Source of the DNA: Flammeovirga pectinis
GTDB lineage: Bacteria; Bacteroidota; Bacteroidia; Cytophagales; Flammeovirgaceae
Reading direction: 5' to 3'
Assembly (NCBI RefSeq): GCF_003970675.1
Contig: NZ_CP034562.1
Location: forward strand, 4,924,501 to 4,988,500
DNA: 64,000 nt
The notes beneath the pieces are model-generated. The model was not told the origin of the DNA, made no database searches, and worked only from the letters and a program-made list of their open reading frames with translations. Positions 8,813-18,075 of this stretch are shown piece after piece (position 1 is the stretch's first letter; every line of letters begins with the position of its first letter). The position numbers were made by a program, and so were the translations under genes.

Positions 8813-8830
8813 AAAAAAGACTTTAATTAT

Positions 8831-10195
8831 TTATAAACTAGAAACTTCTCCAGGAGCCATTACAGATTCTTCTTCTGTAAAGTTTATACCCATTTGTTCT
8901 AGTTCTTTAAGTACGGGTTCGTAAATGTTTTTATGAATAGGAATACAAGTACCTGTTCTCGTTATCTTCCCTTGTAAAATCAACTTTGTTGCAATAGCTA
9001 ATGGAATCCCTACTGTATCAGACATTGCAGTATAGGTTTGGTCTTTTCCTTTTACTACCATATGAGAAGTGCGTAAGATATTTTCATCACCCTTTTTGTA
9101 GAAGAGTTTATGGTACATTACGATCATATCTTTATCGTTTTTATCAAGCGACCATTTTTCTTCTAGAATTTTTTGGAGTATCTGAGCAGGGGTAGCACTT
9201 GGTAACCCTACTTTTTTATCACTAAAAATATCTAACCAAATTAGTTTGTCCATTTCTAAATCATCCTGAGATAATTTAAGGTATTGCATCAACTTTAATT
9301 CCACAGAATCTTGAGGGTTATAACGCAAGAAAGAATTAATAAACTCTCTATACGTCATGTTTTGTGTATCTTCCATGATGAAGCTATCGTCTGTAGCTCC
9401 AAGTGTTACAAAACAGTTCCAAGCACGGCAAAAACCAGGTCTTCTTAAGGTACCTCTATAAACTGTAGGTACGCCTTCTAAACCATATTTCTGTACATAG
9501 TTTAGAGAGTCTCTATTGGCATATCCTTCAAACTTTCCGTATTCCTCTATTTCGATACGTTCTGTTCTTCTAAATAATTTATGATAGGGGATGTATTTAT
9601 ATTTCCCATTATGGAGAAAACGTACTGTACCACCTTGTCCTGCTAACACCACGTTACGCGGGTTCCAAGTAAATTTGTAATTCCAAGGATTATTGTCTGA
9701 TTCTGGAGCAACTAAACCACCCGTAAAAGATTCAAAACCTTCTATGCTATAGCCTTTTTCTTTTACCTCCTCAATCATTTTCATGGCAGACATATGGTCA
9801 ATACCAGGATCAAGTCCCATTTCATTCAAAAGAATAATTCCTTTGTCTTTTGCTTCCTGATCAAGCTCTTGCATTTCGTCTGTAATGTAAGAAGCCGTAG
9901 TTAAAGGAACACCTTGTTTAACAGCTTCTTTTGCAGCTTCTATATGGAAACGAGCAGGAAGTAACGAGACCACAATATCAGCTTGGCCAATATATTCTTG
10001 TCTGTGTGTAGGGTTGTTGATATCAAACTGAAAACTCGAAGCTATATCTTCAAATCCTTTGATCTTTTCATCGGCCAATTCTTGTTGGTAATCGCCTACT
10101 TTTATCTGCCAATTGTTCTCTTTAGCGTGTTGGCAAAGATAGTGTATGAGAGAAGACGCAGAACGGCCTGCACCTAATATGATAATCGTTTTCAT
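8831..10195 (-). CDS. Saccharopine dehydrogenase-family oxidoreductase
   Basis: The protein has 454 aa. An N-terminal Rossmann fold with IIILGAGRSASSLIHYL (residues 4-20) binds NAD(P). The saccharopine dehydrogenase features follow: DIVVSLLPARFHIEAAKEA, then LLNEMGLDPGIDHMSAMKMI (about residues 120-140) and SFTGGLVAPESDNNPWNYKF (substrate region). The family catalyses reversible oxidative cleavage of saccharopine to lysine or glutamate semialdehyde derivatives. Many Bacteroidota carry this protein without a full saccharopine pathway, so the physiological substrate is uncertain. It is a monocistronic gene, divergent from thrA with 222 bp between the starts. Confidence 0.85.
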   Translation of the reverse strand: MKTIIILGAGRSASSLIHYLCQHAKENNWQIKVGDYQQELADEKIKGFEDIASSFQFDINNPTHRQEYIGQADIVVSLLPARFHIEAAKEAVKQGVPLTTASYITDEMQELDQEAKDKGIILLNEMGLDPGIDHMSAMKMIEEVKEKGYSIEGFESFTGGLVAPESDNNPWNYKFTWNPRNVVLAGQGGTVRFLHNGKYKYIPYHKLFRRTERIEIEEYGKFEGYANRDSLNYVQKYGLEGVPTVYRGTLRRPGFCRAWNCFVTLGATDDSFIMEDTQNMTYREFINSFLRYNPQDSVELKLMQYLKLSQDDLEMDKLIWLDIFSDKKVGLPSATPAQILQKILEEKWSLDKNDKDMIVMYHKLFYKKGDENILRTSHMVVKGKDQTYTAMSDTVGIPLAIATKLILQGKITRTGTCIPIHKNIYEPVLKELEQMGINFTEEESVMAPGEVSSL

Positions 10196-10417
10196 GCGTG
10201 TTTTTATGCGGTTGTAGTATGTGTTTATTGTTATTGTATTACAAGTATGACTATTGAAATTTTATAAACCAAATCTTAAGAAAAGAAGTTATCTATCTTA
10301 AAAAATACAGTTTTTATGAAATTGTTGGCTATTCATGTATTTTAATATTACTTTTATAATCTAACTCGCATTATTTTGCGAATTGTTTATACAAATGGAC
10401 TAGCAAACACGAAAAGG

Positions 10418-12880
10418 ATGAAAGTACTCAAGTTTGGAGGAACATCAGTTGGAAGTGCGAAAAATATCCAACAGGTAGCCAGTATCCTTTCCGATTATCA
10501 ACAAAGTGGACAAAGAGTTGCTGTTGTTGTATCGGCGATGAGTGGCATCACGAACAAGCTCATAGAAGTAGGAAATAGAGCTGCGTCAGGCGACGAGACC
10601 TACAAATCATTATTAAAAGATATTGAAGCAACGCATTTAACCGCAATTCGTGAGTTAATTGAGGTGCGTAGACAAAGCAAAACCATTGCTTTTGTTAAGC
10701 TTTTACTTAACGATTTAGAGGATATTTTAAGAGGTATTTTCCTTTTAAGAGAATTGTCTTTACGTTCTCTTGATATTCTTCAAAGCTTCGGTGAGCGCTT
10801 GTCATCATTTATTATTGCTGAATATTTATCGCAAGAAGGTGTACCTGCAGCGCAATTAGATGCTCGTGCAGTAGTACGTACTAATAGTGTATTCGGTGGT
10901 GCTAAAGTAGATTTTGTTACAACTAACTCTGCAATTACTAAGTATTTTGCAGAAAACGATAAAATGCAGATTATTACTGGGTTTGTCGCGTCTTCTGAAA
11001 GTGGTGAAACAACTACTTTAGGTCGTGGTGGATCGGATTATTCTGCAGCAATTTTTGGAGCAGCTTTAAATGCAAAAGAAATTGAAATATGGACAGATGT
11101 TGATGGTGTAATGACAACGGACCCTAGAGTGGTTCCTACTGCATTCTCTTTACAACAATTGTCTTATGAGGAAGCAATGGAGATGTCTCACTTTGGAGCT
11201 AAAGTGATTTACCCTCCAACGTTGCAACCAGCAATTAAGAAAAACATTGCTTTAAGAATTAGAAATACATTTAACCCATCTTTCCCAGGTACTTTGGTAA
11301 CAGCAAAGTCAGGACAAGAAGATTGGCCAGTAAAAGGTATTTCATCAATTAAAGAAATTTCTTTAATCACTTTATCAGGTAGTGGTTTAATTGGTGTTCC
11401 GGGTGTATCATCTAGATTATTTGGTGCATTAGCAAGAGGCGGTGTATCTATGATTTTGATTACACAGGCATCTTCAGAACATTCTATCACATTTGCTGTA
11501 GCACCTTCGGATGCTGTAAAAGGTAAAAAGATTATTGAAGAGGAGTTCTTTAACGAAATGGCATCGGGTAAAGTAAACCCAGTAGAAGTAGAGGGTAACC
11601 TTTCTATTCTAGCTATTATCGGTGAGAACATGAAAGAACGTCCAGGTGTTGCCGCTAAATTATTTAGTGCACTTGGTAAAAATGGTGTAAGTATTTCGGC
11701 AATTGCTCAAGGATCTTCAGAATTAAACGTTTCTGTAGTAATTGAACAAAAGCACTTATATAAATCATTAAATGCATTACACGAAATCTTCTTCTTGTCT
11801 GATATGGCAGAGTTGAACGTGTTTATGTTAGGTCTTGGTTTGATTGGTAATACGTTACTAAATCAAATGAAAGATCAGGCAGAATACTTATTAACTGAAC
11901 GTAATTTGCGTTTAAATATAGTAGGTGCTGCCAACTCTAAGAAAATGATTTTTAACGAGACAGGTTTAGATATCTCTTTATCAAAAGAAGAAATCTTAGC
12001 AGAAGGCGAAGCATCTAATGCAGAGTTATTTGTTGAGAAAATGATTGAGATGAACTTGCCTAACTCTGTATTTGTAGACTGTACGCCTGGTGAGAGTGCA
12101 GTTAAATTATATGAGAACATCTTGTTGAATTCAATTTCTATTACAACACCAAACAAGATTGCAAACTCAGGTACTTTAGAATACTATTTAAAATGCCAAG
12201 CAGCTGCAAAACGTAGAGGTGTTAAATTCTTATATGAGACAAACGTTGGTGCAGGTCTTCCTGTAATCGGACCTCTTCAAGATTTAAGAAGATCTGGTGA
12301 TAAAATTATTAAGATTGAAGGTATCTTATCTGGTACATTATCTTACTTATTCAATACGTTTGCTGCAGGTATGAAATTCTCTGAGCTAGTAAAACAAGCA
12401 AAAGAGATGGGTTATACTGAACCAGACCCTCGTGATGATTTAGGTGGAGTTGATGTTGCTCGTAAAATCTTAATTCTTGCTCGTGAAGCAGGGTATCATT
12501 TAGAACCTTCTGATGTGGTTGTAGAACCAATCTTACCTCAAGCATGTCTTGATGCAGCATCTGTAGATGATTTCTTTGTTGAATTAGAAAAAGCAAATGA
12601 CCTTTTCGAAAAACAAAGAGCAGAAGCAGAAGCAGAAGGCAAAGCATTACGTATAGTTGCTACACTTGACGAAGAAGGTAAAGCAGTAGTAAGTTTACAA
12701 GCAGTTGGTAGTACACATCCATTCTACGGTTTGGTTGGGTCAGACAACATGGTTGTATTTACTTCGCGTCGTTACTTTAGCGAACCTCTAGTAATTAGAG
12801 GACCTGGTGCTGGTGCAGAAGTAACAGCTGCAGGTGTATTTGCAGAGATTATTACAATTGGTAATTTCTTAATTAACTAA
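10418..12880 (+). CDS. thrA: Bifunctional aspartokinase / homoserine dehydrogenase
   Basis: The protein has 820 aa, the standard length for the fused enzyme. It catalyses the first and third steps of the threonine/methionine branch from aspartate. The aspartokinase domain starts MKVLKFGGTSVGSAKN and contains ITGFVASSESGETTTLGRGG. Two ACT-type regulatory repeats (about 305-455) include the SGSGLIGVPGVSSRLFGAL segment. The homoserine dehydrogenase half starts at FMLGLGLIGNTLL (about residue 467) and carries TEPDPRDDLGGVDVARKI. The ATG at 10418 is preferred over an in-frame TTG at 10376 because homologues begin with the KVLKFGG strand. ACT domains predict feedback control by threonine. thrB follows after 69 bp. 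Confidence 0.97.
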   Translation: MKVLKFGGTSVGSAKNIQQVASILSDYQQSGQRVAVVVSAMSGITNKLIEVGNRAASGDETYKSLLKDIEATHLTAIRELIEVRRQSKTIAFVKLLLNDLEDILRGIFLLRELSLRSLDILQSFGERLSSFIIAEYLSQEGVPAAQLDARAVVRTNSVFGGAKVDFVTTNSAITKYFAENDKMQIITGFVASSESGETTTLGRGGSDYSAAIFGAALNAKEIEIWTDVDGVMTTDPRVVPTAFSLQQLSYEEAMEMSHFGAKVIYPPTLQPAIKKNIALRIRNTFNPSFPGTLVTAKSGQEDWPVKGISSIKEISLITLSGSGLIGVPGVSSRLFGALARGGVSMILITQASSEHSITFAVAPSDAVKGKKIIEEEFFNEMASGKVNPVEVEGNLSILAIIGENMKERPGVAAKLFSALGKNGVSISAIAQGSSELNVSVVIEQKHLYKSLNALHEIFFLSDMAELNVFMLGLGLIGNTLLNQMKDQAEYLLTERNLRLNIVGAANSKKMIFNETGLDISLSKEEILAEGEASNAELFVEKMIEMNLPNSVFVDCTPGESAVKLYENILLNSISITTPNKIANSGTLEYYLKCQAAAKRRGVKFLYETNVGAGLPVIGPLQDLRRSGDKIIKIEGILSGTLSYLFNTFAAGMKFSELVKQAKEMGYTEPDPRDDLGGVDVARKILILAREAGYHLEPSDVVVEPILPQACLDAASVDDFFVELEKANDLFEKQRAEAEAEGKALRIVATLDEEGKAVVSLQAVGSTHPFYGLVGSDNMVVFTSRRYFSEPLVIRGPGAGAEVTAAGVFAEIITIGNFLIN

Positions 12881-12907
12881 GAAATTAATTACATATAATT
12901 ATTAGGG

Positions 12908-12940
12908 TAGAGACAGGGTTTGCCTTGTCTCTATTTTTTT
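12908..12940 (+). terminator. Hairpin with T run between thrA and thrB
   Basis: An 11-bp stem with one G-T pair (12908-12918 with 12923-12933) and a 4-nt loop is followed by seven T at 12934-12940, only 9 bp before the thrB ATG. It should cause partial termination inside the operon, or act as the thrA transcript end. The rightward T run makes it strand-specific. Confidence 0.7.
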
Positions 12941-12949
12941 TATAAAAAG

Positions 12950-13882
12950 ATGAAAGAAGTAAAAGCTTTTGCCCCTGCTACGGTGGCTAACGTTGCTTGT
13001 GGCTTTGATATCCTTGGTTTTGCTGTGGATAGTCCTGGTGATGAGATCGAAATGAAATTAGTCGACAAACCGGGTATTGTAATTAAAGACATTACTGGAG
13101 ACGAAGGACGTTTGTCTAGAGATCCTAGAGATAATACGGCAACTGTTTCTGTGTATCAGTTTTTAGAAAGAATAGGTGCAGAGAAAGCAGGAATCGAGGT
13201 TGTTTTACATAAAAAAATGCCTTTTGGTAGCGGTTTAGGTTCATCTTCTGCAAGTACAGTTGCAGGTGCCTTTGCTGTTAACGCATTATTTGATAATCCA
13301 TTAACTACAGAAGAACTTTTACCTTTTGCAATGGAAGGTGAACGTGTAGCTTGTGGTGCAGCACATGCAGATAATGTTGCTCCAGCTTTATATGGTGGTT
13401 TTGTATTGGTAAGAAGTTACGATCCTTTAGACGTTGTACGTTTAAATGTACCAGAAGAATTGTGTTGTGCAGTTGTTCACCCTCATATAGAAGTTTCTAC
13501 AAAAGATGCTCGTAATATTCTAAGAGGTGAAATTCCTTTAGTAGATGCCGTACGTCAGTGGGGTAATGTTGGTGGTTTAATTGCTGGTTTAGAGCAAGAG
13601 AATTACGATTTAATAGGTCGTTCTTTACAAGATGTAATTGTAGAGCCAATTCGTTCTATGTTAATTCCTGGTTTTGACGAGGTAAAAAGAGCAGCAATTT
13701 ATGCAGGTTCTATGGGGACAGCAATTTCTGGTTCTGGACCATCTGTATTCTCTTTATGTAGAGGAATGGACAAAGCAGAAAGAATTGCTAAAGCAAAAGT
13801 AGAAGCCTTCAAATCTATCGGAATTGAAAGTGATATGTTTGTTTCTAAAGTGAATAAAGTAGGACCAAAGATTATTTATTAA
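12950..13882 (+). CDS. thrB: Homoserine kinase
   Basis: The protein has 310 aa from the ATG at 12950 (MKEVKAFAPATVANVACGFD). The longer frame from 12920 would begin inside the upstream hairpin and is rejected. It is a GHMP kinase with the glycine/serine ATP loop KKMPFGSGLGSSSASTVAG (about residues 89-107) and the C-terminal motif GTAISGSGPSVFSLC. It phosphorylates homoserine before threonine synthase. The usual third partner thrC does not follow; a terminator and an unrelated operon come next. Confidence 0.96.
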   Translation: MKEVKAFAPATVANVACGFDILGFAVDSPGDEIEMKLVDKPGIVIKDITGDEGRLSRDPRDNTATVSVYQFLERIGAEKAGIEVVLHKKMPFGSGLGSSSASTVAGAFAVNALFDNPLTTEELLPFAMEGERVACGAAHADNVAPALYGGFVLVRSYDPLDVVRLNVPEELCCAVVHPHIEVSTKDARNILRGEIPLVDAVRQWGNVGGLIAGLEQENYDLIGRSLQDVIVEPIRSMLIPGFDEVKRAAIYAGSMGTAISGSGPSVFSLCRGMDKAERIAKAKVEAFKSIGIESDMFVSKVNKVGPKIIY

Positions 13883-13906
13883 TCAAAGTCTGATTTTAAT
13901 ATAAAG

Positions 13907-13937
13907 TACCCTAGTGTTGATTTTCAATGCTAGGGTA
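13907..13937 (+). terminator. Terminator after thrB
   Basis: A 14-bp stem with two G-T pairs closes with taccctag/ctagggta and is followed by a T run. It lies 25 bp after the thrB stop. Confidence 0.85.
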
Positions 13938-14071
13938 TTTTTTATTGCTACATTTTAAAACGCTATACGTGAAAAACCTATGGATTCTATTTTAGTGAAA
14001 CTACGAACAATATAAAATCACTATTTATTTAGTTTTGAGTTTTGTAGCATAAAAATAGTGTAGCCGTTAAA

Positions 14072-14353
14072 ATGGAGGAGATTTTTCTAAAAAATAATTC
14101 GAAAAAAAAGCGATTGGAGTTTAAGTTTCAGTGGTATGTTGCATATATTGATTATATCAAAGAGGGGAGTCTTCTCATCCTTTTTCATACTTTTATACCG
14201 CAAGAGTTACACCTGATTGAGAATTTCGGTTTTCACTTTTTATTAAAGGTAAAAGACTTTTCAATTAAGAATAAGTTGGTACTACATGCTAAATGTCCTT
14301 ATGCTAAGGCATTACTTAAAAATATCGACGAGAAAATATGCTGCAATGAATAA
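14072..14353 (+). CDS. 93-aa protein of unknown function, coupled to a histidine kinase
   Basis: The ATG-started frame has 93 codons. Its stop TAA (14351-14353) lies inside the overlap ATGAATAA with the start of the following kinase gene, which is the arrangement expected for translational coupling and the main argument that it is real. The sequence alternates basic and hydrophobic stretches (LEFKFQWYVAYIDYIKEGSL, KLVLHAKCPYAKALLKNIDE) without a signal peptide. It is slightly like a small alpha/beta domain, but no family is recognised. It probably modulates the kinase or shares its signal, by context only. Confidence 0.55.
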   Translation: MEEIFLKNNSKKKRLEFKFQWYVAYIDYIKEGSLLILFHTFIPQELHLIENFGFHFLLKVKDFSIKNKLVLHAKCPYAKALLKNIDEKICCNE

Positions 14354-16538
14354 CCTTTTAGAAGATAAAAAACGCCCTTTCTTCTGGCTTTTTTTACTGA
14401 ATATACTATTGATATTAGGTATACTAACTTCGCTTGCCTTTCTATTTGTTAACCAAGAAAGATTATTTGATAGCCAAGTAAATAGATACAATTCTTATCG
14501 TTTAGGTGATGCTTTAAGGCAGAGTGATGATTTTCTAACAGATTATTGTAAGAATTTCATTATCACGAAAGATACTATTTGGGAAAAAAAATACTGGAAT
14601 TTAGTTGCCTTAAGAGAAGGGAAACTCATTCTAGAAGAGCAAGGGTGGAGCACTTCTATTCTTGATAGTATGTACCAAATGGGGTTTTCCGAACAAGAGT
14701 TTACTTTATTAAAAGAGGCATTGGGGAAATCAAATCAATTGATTAAAAAAGAAACCCAAGCATTTAATGCAGCCAAAGGAATATTCTTAGACAGTGTAAA
14801 TCAATATACTATAAAAGGCATTCCAGACATGGATAAGGCACTTCAAATTTTATACGACAAAGAGTATTTGTTTACAAAAAAAGAAGTGATGGAGCCAATT
14901 GTAAGGTTTGAAAGCTTAATAGAATCTCGTACCCAATCAACAGTAGAAAAAAATAGAGAACAAGGGGAACATCTCTTAATTACAATTTTTGTAGCTATAG
15001 CTATCTCTATTCTCTTATCTATTATTACGTATTACATGATTGTAAAACGACTGATTCAGAAAGAACAACTTTCCAATCAATTACAATCAAGGAACAAAGA
15101 ACAAGCGTGCCTTTATAAAATATCTCAATTAACAGAAAGTACGCCAAAAGATATAAAGCATATACTAGAATCTGCCACATTAATTATTCCTTACGGTTGG
15201 CAATTCACAGAAAAAACATGTTGTAGAATTACGTATAAAGAAAGTGTTTTTACATCTCTTCATTTTTCTGAATCGGAGTGGAAACAGGAAGCTCAAATTT
15301 ATAATGGAGAGACAAGTATAGGTACTATAGAAGTATTTTATAATGATCTTATTTCTAATAGAAAAGAGAGCCCATTTTTAAAAGAGGAGCAAGAGTTGGT
15401 AGAAGCAATTGCATCGTTAATTAGTAATTTCCATGAAAGAAAATCGTATCTGCAAAATTTAAGTGAGAGTAATAAAAGCTTAAAGAAAGAGATTGAGGCA
15501 AAAGAAAAAACAGAAATAGCATTAATAGAAAAAGAGCAACAATTACAGTTTGCCTTTGATGTTTCTAATGAAGGAATATGGGAAATTTATCACGATTCTG
15601 ATGTGATAAATTTTAGCGAAAGATGTTATAGCATACTTGGTTTTACATCTAAAAGTGCGGAATTAGATCAAATAGTTTTTTGGAAAGATTTAATAATTGA
15701 TGTAGATCAGGAAAAGGCATTAATCAACCGTATAAAAGAAATAAAAAATAGTGGCCTTCATGATAGTATCTATAGGATAAAAACAAAAGGAGGACAATAT
15801 AAATGGATTCATACCAAAGGAAAAGCAGTAGCATTTTCAGCACAGAACGTACCTCTTAGAATTGTAGGCACAATGTCTGATATTACTGAACGTATGAAAC
15901 AGGAAGAGAAAATAGTGGATGCCATTTTAGAAACAGAAGATAAAGAAAGAAGTAGAATTGCACGTGAGATTCATGATGGGTTACAACAAACCATGTCTAC
16001 TTCTTTAATGAGTTTTGAAAAAGTAAGATCGTCTGTAGATTTTGAAGAACAAAAGATATACGAGAGGTTTCATATGGGGTATCAATACCTTAAAAAAGCA
16101 ATAGAAGAGAGCCGTACATTAGCGCACAACTTAATGCCTAAAATTGTTAGTGATAACGGAATTGTAGCTGCTATAGAATCTTTAGTATCAGCTATTCAGC
16201 CTTCATCAAATACTGAATTTAATTTTGACCAAAATATTCTTGAAAATAGACTAAAATTATCTGTGGAGATGACGCTCTATAGAATAACACAAGAAGCCGT
16301 AAATAATGTGATTAAATATGCGAATGCATCAAAATGTAATATTCAATTATTAAAGCATTCTGATGTGGTCTTATTAACGATAGATGATAATGGTGATGGG
16401 TTTGTTGTAGACCAAAAAGAAAATACATTTGGTATTAATAGTATGCGTACTAGAGCAGAATCTATTGGAGCCTATTTCGAAATTAATAGTCATCTAAATA
16501 AAGGAACTCAAATATTAGTAGAACTTCCATTGAAATAA
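14346..16538 (+). CDS. NarL-family sensor histidine kinase with extracytoplasmic and PAS domains
   Basis: The protein has 730 aa from the ATG at 14346 (MNNLLEDKKRPFFWLFLLN). The order is TM1 (about residues 12-36), a helical extracytoplasmic segment of about 170 residues, TM2 near 210-232, a diverged GAF-like region, a coiled-coil linker, a PAS/PAC domain around 400-520 (ending IVGTMSDITERMKQEE), HisKA_3 with its histidine in ERSRIAREIHDGLQQ, and HATPase_c (QEAVNNVIKYANASK, DDNGDGFVVD, FGINSMRTRAESIGA). It should pass phosphate to the LuxR-type regulator encoded 2 bp downstream. The alternative start at 14286 would overlap the 93-aa gene by 68 bp and is rejected. Confidence 0.9.
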   Translation: MNNLLEDKKRPFFWLFLLNILLILGILTSLAFLFVNQERLFDSQVNRYNSYRLGDALRQSDDFLTDYCKNFIITKDTIWEKKYWNLVALREGKLILEEQGWSTSILDSMYQMGFSEQEFTLLKEALGKSNQLIKKETQAFNAAKGIFLDSVNQYTIKGIPDMDKALQILYDKEYLFTKKEVMEPIVRFESLIESRTQSTVEKNREQGEHLLITIFVAIAISILLSIITYYMIVKRLIQKEQLSNQLQSRNKEQACLYKISQLTESTPKDIKHILESATLIIPYGWQFTEKTCCRITYKESVFTSLHFSESEWKQEAQIYNGETSIGTIEVFYNDLISNRKESPFLKEEQELVEAIASLISNFHERKSYLQNLSESNKSLKKEIEAKEKTEIALIEKEQQLQFAFDVSNEGIWEIYHDSDVINFSERCYSILGFTSKSAELDQIVFWKDLIIDVDQEKALINRIKEIKNSGLHDSIYRIKTKGGQYKWIHTKGKAVAFSAQNVPLRIVGTMSDITERMKQEEKIVDAILETEDKERSRIAREIHDGLQQTMSTSLMSFEKVRSSVDFEEQKIYERFHMGYQYLKKAIEESRTLAHNLMPKIVSDNGIVAAIESLVSAIQPSSNTEFNFDQNILENRLKLSVEMTLYRITQEAVNNVIKYANASKCNIQLLKHSDVVLLTIDDNGDGFVVDQKENTFGINSMRTRAESIGAYFEINSHLNKGTQILVELPLK

Positions 16539-16540
16539 AT

Positions 16541-17194
16541 ATGAGCGATATAAAAATACTACTTGTTGACGATCATAGTATGATCAGGTTTGGTTTAAAA
16601 TCTTTTTTAGAAGATGATGCTATTGTAGTAGCTGCTGAAGCAAAAAATGGTGTTGAAGCTTTAGAACTACTTAAAGAGATAGAAGTTGATGTTGTGGTAA
16701 CAGATATTATGATGCCCGAAATGGACGGGATTGTGCTTACCCAAAAAATTACACAAGAGTACCCAGATAGTAAAGTTTTAGCATTGACCATGATGAATGA
16801 GTCGCAGAATATTAAACGTATGCTGAATGCTGGTGCAAAAGGTTATTTGCTTAAAGATTGTACGCAAGAAGAATTAATTAATGCCATTAAGATGGTAAAT
16901 AATGGAGGTTCTTTTTACTCTAATGATGTAACTCAAATTATTATGCAAGGGTTGGGTACAAAACCAAAGCAGAAAAAGAGAACGGTAAAAGATATTGCAT
17001 TAACCGAAAGAGAGCTGGAGGTACTGCACCTTATTTGTAAGGAAAAAACCAATGCAGAAATTGCAGAAGAACTATTTATAACATTGCGAACAGTAGAAGC
17101 TCACAAACGAAATTTATTAGAAAAAACGGGTTGTAAGAATGTTGCAGGCTTAGTATTATATGCTATTGAAAGAAGCCTTTTTGACGATTTATAG
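16541..17194 (+). CDS. NarL/LuxR-type response regulator
   Basis: The protein has 217 aa. The receiver domain has D10/D11, phosphoacceptor D55 in VVVTDIMMPEMDG and K105 in GYLLKDC. The LuxR-type helix-turn-helix spans about 150-210 (LTERELEVLHLICKEKTNAE, then RTVEAHKRNLLEKTG). It begins 2 bp after the kinase stop, so the pair is one transcription unit. It resembles the regulator at 4667-5338 but is encoded on the opposite strand with a larger, multidomain kinase. Possible targets include the 24-aa peptide and lipoprotein genes just downstream; this is a guess from position. Confidence 0.93.
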   Translation: MSDIKILLVDDHSMIRFGLKSFLEDDAIVVAAEAKNGVEALELLKEIEVDVVVTDIMMPEMDGIVLTQKITQEYPDSKVLALTMMNESQNIKRMLNAGAKGYLLKDCTQEELINAIKMVNNGGSFYSNDVTQIIMQGLGTKPKQKKRTVKDIALTERELEVLHLICKEKTNAEIAEELFITLRTVEAHKRNLLEKTGCKNVAGLVLYAIERSLFDDL

Positions 17195-17282
17195 GCCTAG
17201 AGTACAGAAGTATTTAGCAAACCAATTAAACATCTTCTAAGGTTTTTTATTTCTTTATTAAGTGATTCACCTAGACAATATG

Positions 17283-17313
17283 TATAACACCAATATAGTA
17301 TAAATTGGGGTTA
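17283..17313. repeat. Imperfect inverted repeat upstream of the 24-aa peptide gene
   Basis: Eleven-base arms (17283-17293 and 17303-17313) pair with one mismatch. No T run follows. It could be an operator or a leader hairpin about 90 bp before the small ORF. Confidence 0.3.
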
Positions 17314-17401
17314 TAAGTATAGAATAACAAGGCATATATAAGATCTTTGTTCTATCAAAAAATAGATAGTTTAAAGAAAACAATTATAAAAAATAATCAT
17401 T

Positions 17402-17476
17402 ATGGCTGGAATTATTCTTGGAATCGCATCGGTAGCATTAGTAAGTATGTTCATCTATTTTATAGTGAGAAAATAG
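17402..17476 (+). CDS. 24-aa single-span membrane peptide
   Basis: An ATG-started frame encodes MAGIILGIASVALVSMFIYF plus IVRK. A hydrophobic span of about 20 residues ends in a positively charged tail, so the predicted topology is one helix with its C-terminus inside. The ATG follows an A-rich stretch like those ahead of neighbouring genes, and the DUF3124 lipoprotein gene starts 42 bp later. The shape recalls KdpF-type or other small regulatory membrane peptides, but there is no kdp gene here. Confidence 0.45.
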   Translation: MAGIILGIASVALVSMFIYFIVRK

Positions 17477-17518
17477 TTTTTAAAATCTATTAATCAATAT
17501 AAAATAAATACTACAAAG

Positions 17519-18064
17519 ATGATAAACTTAAAGAAAATGGTATACTTAATCTGGGGCTTTTTAATAATAGGGCTTTGTTTTGTGTCCTGTAATAACTTAT
17601 CACGATTAGATAATAAAGAAATTCAAAAAACGTTAAACCACATTGAACTAGAAGATGAATATGTACCTGAACTTAGTTTTAATGAGCATAGGTATGTTCC
17701 TGCTTATTCCAATTTATATTATAAATCTGAATCTACATTTATTTATTGCACTGTGGTGTTAAGTATTCGGAATACAAGTTTAACCGAAGACCTATACCTT
17801 AATAATGTAGATTATTACGATTCTTATGGTATAATGCTTTCATCATTAATCAAGAAAAAAAATAAATTAAGACCGTTAGAAACGAGAGAATTTATTATAG
17901 ATTTTAAAGAACAAAAAGGTGGTTCGGGAGCTAATTTTATTGTTTCTTATGGAACAAGAGAAGAATTAAAGGATTTACCAATTATTGAATCTATAACAAT
18001 AGGGCATCATGGAAATAATGGGTTTACCTTTACCTCAAATTCACAAGTAATACAATCACAATAA
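17519..18064 (+). CDS. DUF3124 family lipoprotein
   Basis: The protein has 181 aa with a lipoprotein signal peptide (lipobox around C24 in LCFVSCNN). The mature part shows the DUF3124 pattern: RYVPAYSNLYY, then VVLSIRNTSL, VDYYDSYG, LRPLETREFII and GGSGANFIVSYG. Function of the family is unknown. It lies 11 bp before the antiporter gene and has a paralogue of the same length on the other side of it. A periplasmic accessory role in ion homeostasis is an inference from that arrangement. Confidence 0.8.
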   Translation: MINLKKMVYLIWGFLIIGLCFVSCNNLSRLDNKEIQKTLNHIELEDEYVPELSFNEHRYVPAYSNLYYKSESTFIYCTVVLSIRNTSLTEDLYLNNVDYYDSYGIMLSSLIKKKNKLRPLETREFIIDFKEQKGGSGANFIVSYGTREELKDLPIIESITIGHHGNNGFTFTSNSQVIQSQ

Positions 18065-18075
18065 AATAAATAATA

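Larger units (their letters stand above)
8294..8830. other. 537-bp stretch without a gene between convergent genes
   Basis: The stretch contains two hairpin terminators, one at each end, listed separately. I see no coding or RNA signal in the roughly 420 bp between them. Confidence 0.5.

Noticed and set aside
8739-8924. 61-codon plus-strand frame
   Set aside because: It spans a terminator hairpin and the antisense 3' end of the saccharopine dehydrogenase-family gene.
10371-10384. Possible attenuator hairpin ahead of thrA (tcgca/tgcga)
   Set aside because: Only 5 bp of stem, no T run and no leader peptide rich in Thr or Ile codons.
10376-10417. A longer thrA beginning at a TTG
   Set aside because: The 14 extra residues precede the conserved KVLKFGG strand, where aspartokinases normally start.
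14286-14345. Upstream start for the large kinase at 14286
   Set aside because: It would place 20 residues in a 68-bp overlap with the coupled 93-aa gene; the ATG at 14346 gives the classical stop-start overlap.
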